Source: JAQGMV01 sp963828715 (lineage in GTDB: Bacteria > Pseudomonadota > Gammaproteobacteria > Burkholderiales > SG8-41). Taken from it: a stretch of DNA of 64,000 bases. The position numbers and the translations under genes are program-made. Each line of letters starts with the position of its first letter. Within the stretch, counting starts at the first letter, position 1. Under the pieces are notes generated by a model. That model was not told the origin of the DNA. It saw only the letters and a program-made list of their open reading frames with translations, and searched no databases. The stretch lies in contig CAWHFX010000022.1 in NCBI GenBank assembly GCA_963828715.1, forward strand, positions 1 through 64,000. Direction: 5' to 3'. Positions 32,775 through 41,230 of this stretch are shown piece by piece.

Positions 32775-33749
32775 CTATTCGACCTTAACCTTCGCCTCCG
32801 TCGCCACCTTCTTCCACTGCGGAATTTCGCGGGCAATGACCTGAGCGAAGTCCTCCGGACTGCCGCCGGCCGGTGATACCCCGTCCGCTTCCAGCTTTTC
32901 GACCATATCCTTCTGCTGGATGATCTTCGTGACCTCGCCGTTGAGCCGGTCGACCAATGAACGCGCAAGACCTTTCGGCCCGATCAGGCCGTGCCAGTTC
33001 GTTACGTCGTAGCCCTTCACCGTTTCGCCGACCGCAGGGACGTCAGGCAGGGCGGGGATGCGCTTCGCCGTCGTGACCCCGATCGCGCGCAGGCGTCCGT
33101 TCTTCACAAACGGCATGGTAGCGGCGATGCTGCCGAAGATGAGCGTCGTCTGGCCGCCTATGGTATCGGTCAGCGCGGGACCCGTCCCTTTGTAGGGGAC
33201 GTGATTCATCTTGATCCCGGCCATCATCGCGAAATACTCCGTCGCCATATGCACGATGCTGCCCTGTCCGCTCGTCGCGTAGTTGATGTCCCCGGGCTTC
33301 GACTTCGCAAGGGCAATCAGATCCTTGATGCTCTTTACGGGCAGCGAGGGATTCACGGAGACGAGAAACGGCCCCTTCGCGATCTGAATGATCGGCTGGA
33401 CGTCCGCGATCGGATCGAAGTGGAGCTTGTACAGGCTCGGATTCACGGTGTAGCTCGCCGCGACCATCGTCAGCGTGTAGCCGTCCGGGGGTGACTTGAC
33501 GCCGAGTTCCGTGCCGATCGTCGCCCCTGCGCCAGGACGGTTGTCGACGAGGAACTGCGGGCCCTTGAACTGCTCGGTCAGTTTCTGGGCCATCAGCCGG
33601 GCAATGAAGTCCGTGCCGCCGCCCGGCGCAAAGGGCGCGATGATGCGCACCGGCTTGGTCGGATACTGCTGCGCGGAGACAGCGAACGGCAGGGCGGCGG
33701 CCGCGATCAGCACCACCCGTGTCATTGTCGAAACGCCGAGATTGTTCAT
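32775..33749 (-). CDS. Bug-family (TTT) solute-binding protein 5
   Basis: A 324-residue periplasmic receptor from the ATG at 33749, which has GAGAGGAACGGA upstream; 13 more in-frame codons lie before it. Signal peptide VVLIAAAALPFAVSAQQ, then IIAPFAPGGGTDFIARLMAQKL, LVDNRPGAGATIGTELGVKSPPDGYTLTMVAAS and MNHVPYKGTGPALTDTIGG. It is convergent with the tartrate-dehydratase-like gene across the direct repeats and appears monocistronic. Confidence 0.88.
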   Translation of the reverse strand: MNNLGVSTMTRVVLIAAAALPFAVSAQQYPTKPVRIIAPFAPGGGTDFIARLMAQKLTEQFKGPQFLVDNRPGAGATIGTELGVKSPPDGYTLTMVAASYTVNPSLYKLHFDPIADVQPIIQIAKGPFLVSVNPSLPVKSIKDLIALAKSKPGDINYATSGQGSIVHMATEYFAMMAGIKMNHVPYKGTGPALTDTIGGQTTLIFGSIAATMPFVKNGRLRAIGVTTAKRIPALPDVPAVGETVKGYDVTNWHGLIGPKGLARSLVDRLNGEVTKIIQQKDMVEKLEADGVSPAGGSPEDFAQVIAREIPQWKKVATEAKVKVE

Positions 33750-33906
33750 TCCGTTCCTCTCTTCTGCGTGAACGAGCCCGAGGCGCACTCACGCCGCTTT
33801 CGAGGCACGAGTGCGAACGGGCTTGTCGATACGCTCTGCACATGAGTGGCAGGGCGCGAGTCGTGCGAGGATACCAGAACGGCGTCTACGGCTTCGCCCG
33901 GCGCCC

Positions 33907-35064
33907 TCAGACCGGCGTTCCCATGCTCTGACTCTGGCTCTGCACTGCAGCGTCATGCGGTGCCTTGCCGGTCTCGAGCCTGCTCTTCAGGCGCATCAGG
34001 TCTTCGTCCATCTCCGACTTCGGATCGGCGCCGAACAGTCTTGCGACGATGTGACCCAGTGCGCCGGCCGGCGGGTTGTAACTCATGCGCACGTGCAGAC
34101 GCGTCATGCCGTCGCCCCATGAGTCCAGATGCACGGTACCGGCGTGTTCGACCGTGCTCCCCGCTACCGTGCTCCACTCGATCAGCTTGTCCGGCTCGGA
34201 GCGCAGCGTGAACGCATCCCACTCCACCGGCGTGTTCAATGGGCCTGCGACGACCCAGTGCGAGCGGCCGTCCGGCAGCACCTGCACGCTGCGCACGTTG
34301 CGCATGAACGTGGGGAAGTTCTCGTAGTTCGCGAGGAAGCGATAGACCTCTTCGATCGGCGCATTGATATGAATGGTCTTCTGGACGTCGATGCCTCTGG
34401 CGCCGTCTTTTCCCGCGAGCGTGCGCAACGGCTTGTTGGTAACGGCACGCAGGAAGAGCGTACTCCCGGCAATCAGCGTGAGGAGCCGCATGATGCCGTG
34501 TCGGCGCAGCGCATGAAGCGCAATCATCGTCGCACCTACGCTCGCGAGCAGGCGCGGACCGGGCGCCCAATTGTCCTCCCACAGCTCCGCGCGCGCACCG
34601 CGGTGCCGCGATTCGCTCTGCAGTTCCGAAATCCCCGCCGCCGTCTCGTACACGCTCAATTCGTTGTGTACGCGCTTCACGCCGGGCACGTCCTGGACGG
34701 CGTCGATCAGCTCGCCGTGCTCATGCGCGAGGATCGAGCCGCTCAGCGTTACTTCGCCGTCGAGTGCGGACACCTCGATCGCCCCCGGATGACCCACGTA
34801 GCGGCCCATCTTCGAGCGAACGCGTTCGACCAGCACGGAGTCGCTGGCCTTGTGGCGGCGCATCAGCGAGCGCGTACGGCCCATCAGGACCGTTCCACGG
34901 TTCTTCAGGTCGCGCGTGCCGGCATCGACGAAATCGCGCACGTCGGTTTGGGCGCGAGTGACGTCGTCGCGAATGCGCGCGCGGCGGCGGCGGCCAAGAT
35001 CGGGGTCGAAGAGATACATTGCTGCGCCGCCGATGGCAGCACCGACAAGCAACAGGGGCGCCAT
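33907..35064 (-). CDS. BON-domain and SRPBCC (cyclase/dehydrase) domain protein
   Basis: A 385-residue protein. A short N-terminal hydrophobic stretch (MAPLLLVGAAIGGAAMYLFDPDLGRRRRARI) is followed by a BON domain (about 75-145: VRSKMGRYVGHPGAIEVSALDGEVTLSG) and a hydrophobic central region. A polyketide-cyclase/SRPBCC domain ends the protein (about 225-365: KTIHINAPIEEVYRFLANYENFPTFMRNV). BON domains bind membranes or phospholipid, and SRPBCC domains bind hydrophobic ligands. The combination is common in proteobacteria as an uncharacterised stress-related protein. Monocistronic. Confidence 0.78.
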   Translation of the reverse strand: MAPLLLVGAAIGGAAMYLFDPDLGRRRRARIRDDVTRAQTDVRDFVDAGTRDLKNRGTVLMGRTRSLMRRHKASDSVLVERVRSKMGRYVGHPGAIEVSALDGEVTLSGSILAHEHGELIDAVQDVPGVKRVHNELSVYETAAGISELQSESRHRGARAELWEDNWAPGPRLLASVGATMIALHALRRHGIMRLLTLIAGSTLFLRAVTNKPLRTLAGKDGARGIDVQKTIHINAPIEEVYRFLANYENFPTFMRNVRSVQVLPDGRSHWVVAGPLNTPVEWDAFTLRSEPDKLIEWSTVAGSTVEHAGTVHLDSWGDGMTRLHVRMSYNPPAGALGHIVARLFGADPKSEMDEDLMRLKSRLETGKAPHDAAVQSQSQSMGTPV

Positions 35065-35139
35065 GTCATTACTCCTTTTCGCGCTGGGATTGGCGGAATC
35101 GGGTGCAATGGCCGTTCCCGCGACCGCGGAAAACCCCTG

Positions 35140-36414
35140 TCAGATCACGCGATCGGCCCGGAGCTGCGCGATTTCGCTCTCGCTCTTGCCGAGCAGATCA
35201 CCCAGGATCTCCCCGGTGTGCTCGCCCAGCAGCGGCGGCGGCACTTCATATGTCAGCGGCGTGCGCGAGAATTTGATCGGATTCGCGACGAGCGGCACCG
35301 TACCCGCGAGCGGATGCGGGACTTCGATCCTGAGGCCTCGATGCTGCACCTGCGGATCGGCGTAGACCTGGTCGAGCCGGTTGATGGGGCCGCAGGGAAT
35401 CCCCAGCGGCTCGAGCAGCGCCATCCACTCGGCCGTCGTCTGCTCGCGCATGCGCTGCGCAATCACCGGGATGAGTGCGTCGCGGTTCGTGATGCGCGCG
35501 GAATTGGTGGTGAAACGCGTGTCGGACGCGAGCTGCGGCAGGTTCGCCCCTGCACAGAAGCGGGCGAATTGCGTGTCGTTGCCGATGGCGAGGATGACAT
35601 CGCCGTCACGCGTGCGAAACGTCTGATACGGCACCACGTTCGGATGCGCATTCCCCATGCGCCGCGGCGGTTCGCCCCCGATCAGGTAATTCCCGTTCTG
35701 GTTGGCGAGCCATGCGACCTGAGTGTCGAGCAGGGCCATGTCGATGTACTGCCCGCGGCCGCTTGCGGCGCGTTCGTGCAGCGCGGCGAGTACGGCGACG
35801 CTCGCATACATGCCGGTCATGAGATCGGCAATGGCAACGCCCACCTTTTGTGGTCCGCCACCTGGGGCGTCGTCGCGTTCGCCCGTGATGCTCATGAGCC
35901 CGCCCATGCCCTGGATCATGAAATCGTAGCCCGCACGGTCGCGACTCGGGCCGGTCTGGCCGAACCCGGTAATCGAGCAATAGACGAGGCGCGGGTTGGC
36001 CGGCGTGAGATCCTCGTAGGCGAGCCCGTAGCGCTTCAGGTCGCCCACCTTGTAGTTCTCGAGCAGAACATCGGACACCTGCGCGAGCTCACGGCAGATC
36101 GCCTGGCCCGCGGGCCGTGCGATATCGAGCGTGATCGATTTCTTGCCGCGATTGGCTGAAAGGTAGTACGCCGCCTCGCGTGTTTCAACGCCGGCACGAT
36201 CCTTCAGGAAGGGCGGTCCCCAGGCGCGCGTATCGTCTCCGCTTTCGGGGCGCTCCACCTTGATTACTTCGGCCCCGAGATCCGCGAGCATCTGTCCGCT
36301 CCACGGGCCGGCGAGGACTCGGCTCATATCGAGAACGCGTAAGCCGCTCAGCGGGCGGTGCCTGTCGGCTGCTTCATCGCTCGTGTCGCGTGCGTCGCGT
36401 TCGGTCTCAGGCAT
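35140..36414 (-). CDS. CaiB/BaiF (family III) CoA-transferase
   Basis: A 424-residue CoA transferase. Signatures are GLRVLDMSRVLAGPWSGQMLADLGAEVIKVERP near the N-terminus, NYKVGDLKRYGL, YCSITGFGQTGP and the catalytic Asp region QYIDMALLDTQVA. It moves CoA between carboxylates, usually from succinyl-CoA. It ends an apparent operon (ornithine-cyclodeaminase-like, PrpD, Bug receptor, CaiB) separated from the Bug gene by 114 bases of GTCAC-type repeats. Substrate unknown. Confidence 0.87.
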   Translation of the reverse strand: MPETERDARDTSDEAADRHRPLSGLRVLDMSRVLAGPWSGQMLADLGAEVIKVERPESGDDTRAWGPPFLKDRAGVETREAAYYLSANRGKKSITLDIARPAGQAICRELAQVSDVLLENYKVGDLKRYGLAYEDLTPANPRLVYCSITGFGQTGPSRDRAGYDFMIQGMGGLMSITGERDDAPGGGPQKVGVAIADLMTGMYASVAVLAALHERAASGRGQYIDMALLDTQVAWLANQNGNYLIGGEPPRRMGNAHPNVVPYQTFRTRDGDVILAIGNDTQFARFCAGANLPQLASDTRFTTNSARITNRDALIPVIAQRMREQTTAEWMALLEPLGIPCGPINRLDQVYADPQVQHRGLRIEVPHPLAGTVPLVANPIKFSRTPLTYEVPPPLLGEHTGEILGDLLGKSESEIAQLRADRVI

Positions 36415-36424
36415 AGCGACCGAG

Positions 36425-36528
36425 AGTAGTGCGTTTTTCGTGACTCGTCACCCACCACCCATCACCCATCACTGTCATCGGTGATCGATTCACGAATCAC
36501 GAGCCACGCGTCACGAGTCACGGATTCG
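36425..36528. repeat. Degenerate GTCACCC-type heptamer repeats
   Basis: The gap between the CaiB and Bug genes is filled with GACTCGTCACCC, CCATCACCCATCACTGTCAT, ATCACGAGCCACGCGTCACG and similar units, partly inverted. They match the heptamers at 15,577-15,653 and 16,990-17,035. No coding capacity. Confidence 0.65.
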
Positions 36529-37491
36529 TCACGGCTTCAGCCCTGTCGCTTTGACGAGCTCAGCCGATTTGCTGATTTCGCCCCTGAGGTAATCCGCGAA
36601 TTCGGCGGCCGTGCTCGTATTCGGTTCCACGCCTGCTGCGGTCATGCGCTCGCTCGTCTCGGGCGCGTTCACCGCGGCGATGATGTCACTGTTCAGGCGG
36701 GAAACGATCGCCGCCGCGGTGCCGGCCGGCGCGACGATGCCATACCAGTTCACCAGCTCGTAACCGGGCACGCCGGCTTCGGCGATGGTCGGCACCTCCG
36801 GCAGCACGCGTGAACGTTTCGCGCTCGAAACGCCCAGCGCACGCAAGCGGCCGCTTCGAATGGGCGGAACGACTGTCGTCGTACTGCCGAAGACGAGCTG
36901 TGCTTCGTTCGCAAGCACGGCCGCCACGGCAGGAGGTCCGCCCTTGTACGGCACATGGACCATGCGGGTGCCGGTCATGATGCTGAAGAGCTCTGCGTTC
37001 ATGTGCAGCGGACTGCCTGCGCCGCCCGAGGCATAGTTGAGCTGCCCGGGCTTTGCCTTCGCGAGCTCGATCAGCTCCTTCACGGTTTGCGCCGGAACGG
37101 TCGGATTCACGCACAGCACGTGCACGCTCGAGCCGATGAGTGTGATTGCCGTAAAGGCGGTTCGCGCATTGAACGAGAGTTTCGGATAAAGGGTCGCGTT
37201 CACTGCAAGCGAACTGCTGCCCATGAGCAGCGTGTACCCGTCGGCCGTGGCGTGCGCGACGATCTCGGCGCCCAGGTTCCCGCCCGCGCCAGGCCGATTG
37301 TCGACGATCATCTGGTGAGGCCAGCGCTCACCCAGTTTCTGCGCGATGGTGCGCGACACCAGGTCGTTGCTGCCGCCGGCGGGGAATGGCGCAACGAGGC
37401 GAACGGGCCGAGCGGGATAATCCTGCGCGCTCGCGCAGGCAGCGGCCGCGGCGACGACACATCCGATCAATGCGCCGCACGTGCGATGCAT
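36529..37491 (-). CDS. Bug-family (TTT) solute-binding protein 6
   Basis: A 320-residue periplasmic receptor with signal peptide MHRTCGALIGCVVAAAAACASAQ. Signatures are LVAPFPAGGSNDLVSRTIAQKL, IVDNRPGAGGNLGAEIVAHATADGYTLLMGSSS and MVHVPYKGGPPAVAAVLAN. The ATG at 37491 is 10 bases past the PrpD stop, so it belongs to the same operon; a further 11 in-frame codons upstream lie in the PrpD C-terminus. The ligand is probably the substrate of the PrpD/CaiB/OCD enzymes (inference). Confidence 0.87.
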   Translation of the reverse strand: MHRTCGALIGCVVAAAAACASAQDYPARPVRLVAPFPAGGSNDLVSRTIAQKLGERWPHQMIVDNRPGAGGNLGAEIVAHATADGYTLLMGSSSLAVNATLYPKLSFNARTAFTAITLIGSSVHVLCVNPTVPAQTVKELIELAKAKPGQLNYASGGAGSPLHMNAELFSIMTGTRMVHVPYKGGPPAVAAVLANEAQLVFGSTTTVVPPIRSGRLRALGVSSAKRSRVLPEVPTIAEAGVPGYELVNWYGIVAPAGTAAAIVSRLNSDIIAAVNAPETSERMTAAGVEPNTSTAAEFADYLRGEISKSAELVKATGLKP

Positions 37492-37501
37492 CGCTGTACT
37501 T

Positions 37502-38906
37502 CTAATGCGGCTGCGCCAGCGCACGGCCGACCTCGCCCGCTGCGATATCTGCGTCCAGGCCGAGTATCAGTTTCCTGATGCGCTCCGCATGCGCGGTGGA
37601 CGCAACTGTCTGCATATTGCCCATGAACTTCTCGACGATGTCTTCGTTGCTGACGGGTCTGTCTTCCGCGCCTCGATTCACGTGCTCGCGATGCCGCAGC
37701 TTGCGGCCGTCTCGGGTCGTTACGATGAGCTCACCGGAATAGTACTCTGGGATACGGCGAATCGGGATCGATGGCGTACTCGATCCTGTCGGCGAGCGCG
37801 AGAATCTCCGGATCGGCGATCGACGATGCGCTGAGCTCGGCCAGGCTGAAGCGACCGCGCGCGAAGCTCGCGGCGACGGTGTAGGGAATACTGAACTGCG
37901 CCGCGTAGCCGTTCGCAGGCCGCCGGCGTTTCGCGATGGGCTCCCACATGATCGGCACGGCTTCCTTCGGAATCAGCACCAGCATGGACGCGACGTCCGC
38001 CGGTGCGATGCGATGTTCACGTGAAAGCGCGACGGCCGCATCGACCAGCGCGATGCCCAACTGCCCCACGGGTACGGGCTTGACAGCGACGCGCTCGATC
38101 TCCCACTTCGCGCCCAGATCTTGGGTCGCAAGCGAATAGTCGCAGCGCCCGATGCGATCGGCCGCATGACTCGGGAAGAGGCCGTACTTGCCTTCGTACA
38201 CCCGTGTCGGTCCGGTGAAGCCCTGCCGCGCAAGCATCGCCGCGGTAATGCCCGAGACCGCAGCCCAGCCCGGATGGACGCGCTTGTTCCAGGCCGTTTC
38301 CGCGCTGTATTCCCGGCTGCTGCCGGAGGCGGTGCTCGAGGTGATGCCCTGCGCCATCGTGATCTGATCGGCGGTCATGCCGATCAGGCGTCCGGTCATG
38401 ACCGCGCAGCCGAATGCCGCGATGAGACCCGTAGGATGGAAGCCGACCTGGTGCAGCTCGCCCTTCGCGACCGCGGAGAGGCGCGTTGCGATTTCCATCC
38501 CGAGCACATAGGCGGTGATCACGTCGCGACCGGAGAGGCCGAGATGTGCGGCCATACCCAGCGCACACGGAAAACAGCTCGCCGTGGCGTGTATGCCGCC
38601 GGGCAGATACGTGTCGTCGAAGTCGATGCCGTGGACGAGAATGCCGTTCATGAGCGCGGCATCGCGCAGGGAAAGCCGGGCGGGCATTCCGATTACGTCT
38701 GAGTCGCCGCCGCCGAACGCCTGCAACGCCGTCAGCGCGCGATGCGCGAACTCGTAACTGCTCGCCGCGTGCGCAATGCCGACTGCGTCGAGGATCAGGT
38801 GCAGCGCGCGCGTGCGAACGGCCTCCGGTATGGCTTCGAACGCGAAGTCCTGGGCGAAACCGGAAAAAATCTGGGAGATGGACGGTGTCGGTCTGCTCTC
38901 GCTCAT
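37502..38906 (-). CDS. MmgE/PrpD family protein, frameshifted near the C-terminus
   Basis: A 2-methylcitrate-dehydratase-like protein. The N-terminal frame (MSESRPTPSISQIFSGFAQDF...) includes HGIDFDDTYLPGGIHATASCFPCALG and HQVGFHPTGLIAAFG. It terminates prematurely at 37731, but the next frame continues from about 37747 as YYSGELIVTTRDGRKL...AERIRKLILGLD to a stop at 37502, the normal PrpD ending. One extra base in the run CCCAGAGTAC explains it. GGAGGAGCGT precedes the ATG. Members dehydrate hydroxy-tricarboxylates or related acids. It lies in an operon between the OCD-like and Bug genes. Confidence 0.8.
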
Positions 38907-38925
38907 ACGCTCCTCCTTGCGAGTC

Positions 38926-39879
38926 TCAGATCGGAAGATCCAACCCGACCTTTCTTTCGCGCGCCAGCGCGACCAGGCGCTCGGCAACATAAAGATCCTG
39001 AATGCCCATGCCGTGCGATTCGTAGAGCGTGATCTCGTCGCGCGAGCCGCGGCGCCGTGCGCGGCCGGCGATCACTTCCCCGATTTCCGTAAGAACATCC
39101 CAGTCCATGAGCCCTCGTTCTACGGCAGGCAGCAGGTCACCGCATTCGTTGCGAGCGGTCCCGCGTGAATCGACGGTGATGTAATCGCAGCGTTTCACGG
39201 CAGCGAGATCGATCTCGCGTCGAATGAGCGCATTGGAACCGGCGGCGTTGATGTGCTGGCCGGGCTCGAGCCACTCGCCCTGGAGCACCGGCTCGGCCGC
39301 CTTGGTGATGACGTTGACGATGTGCGCGCCCTTGACGGCTTCAGCCGCGCCGTCGACTGCACGCATCGGCACACTCAGCCGGGCAGACATTGCTTCGATG
39401 AAAGCCCTCGACCTTTCGCGCTTGCGACTCCACACGCGCACCTCGCGTATCTGGCGGACTGCGCATACCGCCTCGAGCTGGCCATACGCCTGCTTGCCGG
39501 CACCGAGCATCGCGACCACCGAAGCGTCCTCGCGTGCGAGATAGCGCGTGGCAACGCCGCTCGCCGCGCCGGTGCGCACCATGCCGAGGTGACTTGCCTC
39601 GACCATGGCGTCCAGCGGCCCTTTCGTCATGTCGTAGAGGTGCACGTGGTAGCGCGTTCCGGTCGGGCTCGAGTAATACGCCTTGTAGCCGATGCGATCG
39701 AGCTCGGGCGCGGCGGCTTCCAGCACATGTAGCGTGCCTTGCGGAACGCGCGTTCTCACGCGCGGTACATCCACGGCACGGTGTTCGGCGCGCGCCTTCA
39801 GGGCGGCTTCGACCCGCTCGAGCGCGAGCGGCATCGTGAGAAGCGTCTTTACGTCGGCTTCGGTGAGGTAACGAACCAT
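38926..39879 (-). CDS. Ornithine cyclodeaminase / mu-crystallin family protein
   Basis: A 317-residue NAD(P)-binding enzyme. Signatures are MVRYLTEADVKTLLTMPLALE, the dinucleotide motif VAMLGAGKQAYGQLEAV, IVNVITKAAEPVL and ECGDLLPAVERGL. Family members include ornithine cyclodeaminase, alanine dehydrogenase and 1-pyrroline-2-carboxylate reductase; which applies is not clear. The ATG at 39879 matches family length. It starts the operon OCD-PrpD-Bug-CaiB and is divergent from Bug receptor 7, with 94 bases between starts. Confidence 0.83.
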   Translation of the reverse strand: MVRYLTEADVKTLLTMPLALERVEAALKARAEHRAVDVPRVRTRVPQGTLHVLEAAAPELDRIGYKAYYSSPTGTRYHVHLYDMTKGPLDAMVEASHLGMVRTGAASGVATRYLAREDASVVAMLGAGKQAYGQLEAVCAVRQIREVRVWSRKRERSRAFIEAMSARLSVPMRAVDGAAEAVKGAHIVNVITKAAEPVLQGEWLEPGQHINAAGSNALIRREIDLAAVKRCDYITVDSRGTARNECGDLLPAVERGLMDWDVLTEIGEVIAGRARRRGSRDEITLYESHGMGIQDLYVAERLVALARERKVGLDLPI

Positions 39880-39973
39880 TGCGAGCAAGTGAATGCGGAC
39901 CGGAAGCGGCAGATGATGAACGATCGCAAGGGAATACACTAGAGGTCCGCTCTGCAAGGGAGAAAAGCGTGTG

Positions 39974-40945
39974 ATGTTCACGACATCGACAGCGAAGGTG
40001 ATGCTGTGCATCGCCGCAGTCACGGGCGCGGCGTGTGTTTACGCACAGAAGTATCCGGTCAAGCCCATCCGCATCATCGTGCCGCTCGCGCCCGGCGGCG
40101 GGACCGATACGCTCACGCGCGTGATGAATCCGCGGCTCGTGGCGTTGCTGGGCCAGCAGGTGCTGGTCGAAAACCGACCGGGAGCCGCGACCCAGATCGG
40201 CACCGAATTCGTCGCGAAGGCGGCGCCTGACGGCTACGTTCTTCTCAACACCGATACCTCGCTGCACACGAATCCGAGTCTGTACGCGAAGCTGCCCTAC
40301 GACACGCTGCGCGATTTCGCGCCTGTTTCGCTATTGGCGTCCGCGCCGGTAGTGCTCGCGATACATCCGTCGGTGCCGGTCACCACGCTCAAGCAGTTGA
40401 TCGCGCTGGCGCGGGCGCGGCCGGGCGAGCTTACGTTTGCCATCGGCGGCTACGGCACGGGCACGCATCTCGTTGCAGAAATCTTCAAGACGGCTGCGAA
40501 GATCAACTTCACGATCGTTCCCTACAAAGGAGGCGGTGCTGCCGTCGCGGACACGATCGCGGGCCAGGTGGTCATGATGTTCGGCGGGCCTGCGACCATA
40601 AAACCGCACGTCGTGAACGGGAGACTGCGGCCGATCGCGGTCACCGGCGAGAAGCGCAACCCGGCTTTCCCGAATCTGCCCACGTTCGACGAGTCCGGCG
40701 TTCCCGGCGTCGACTCCGGAAGTTATTGGGGATCGCTCGCACCGGCCGCGACGCCGCCAGACGTGATCGCGACGCTGAATGCGGCGATGAAGGCGTCGGT
40801 CCAGGCGCCCGACGTGCGTGCACGTCTGATCGATCTGGGCTACGAGCCGCTCGGCAGCACGCCGGAGGAATACGGCGCCCTCATACGGAGCGAGATCGCG
40901 CGCTGGGCGAAGGTGGTGAAGGCGGCGAACATAAAGCTGGAGTAA
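39974..40945 (+). CDS. Bug-family (TTT) solute-binding protein 7
   Basis: A 323-residue periplasmic receptor. The signal peptide ends ...VTGAACVYAQ; signatures are IIVPLAPGGGTDTLTRVMNPRL, LVENRPGAATQIGTEFVAKAAPDGYVLLNTDTS and FTIVPYKGGGAAVADTIAG. A GTG precedes the ATG used here by one codon; GGGAG lies about 10 bases upstream. It is divergent from the ornithine-cyclodeaminase-like gene. A 285-base repeat-filled gap follows. Confidence 0.87.
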   Translation: MFTTSTAKVMLCIAAVTGAACVYAQKYPVKPIRIIVPLAPGGGTDTLTRVMNPRLVALLGQQVLVENRPGAATQIGTEFVAKAAPDGYVLLNTDTSLHTNPSLYAKLPYDTLRDFAPVSLLASAPVVLAIHPSVPVTTLKQLIALARARPGELTFAIGGYGTGTHLVAEIFKTAAKINFTIVPYKGGGAAVADTIAGQVVMMFGGPATIKPHVVNGRLRPIAVTGEKRNPAFPNLPTFDESGVPGVDSGSYWGSLAPAATPPDVIATLNAAMKASVQAPDVRARLIDLGYEPLGSTPEEYGALIRSEIARWAKVVKAANIKLE

Positions 40946-41230
40946 CGAGCGCTCGTTGCAGAGCCGCCACTCGTTCGCATTTCGAGACGATCTCTGCTGA
41001 TCGCCTCAATGCGAACGCTTTGAAACCGTTCGTGCTGAGCGCAGAACGCCCGTGCCGGGCGCGACGACGTCAAAAAGAACAGGTCATCGCGAGGAGCAAA
41101 AGCGACGTGGCGATCTCGTGGCGCACGTCATCCGGACGTTCCGAGATTGCGTCGTCACCGCGTTCCTCGCAATGACCAATGGCTGTCCGTTGAGAGGAGC
41201 GCCGCGTCTCGAAGCACGAACAACCCTCGA
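40946..41230. repeat. Intergenic palindromic repeats
   Basis: No gene is seen. CGTTCGTGCTGAGCGC and CTCGAAGCACGAACAAC form one outer inverted pair. GTCATCGCGAGGAGCAAAAG with GCGATCTCGT, against CGAGATTGCG with GCGTTCCTCGCAATGAC, forms a second, nested long hairpin of a kind found in many bacterial genomes. Arms are imperfect, as in decayed extragenic palindromes. Confidence 0.7.
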
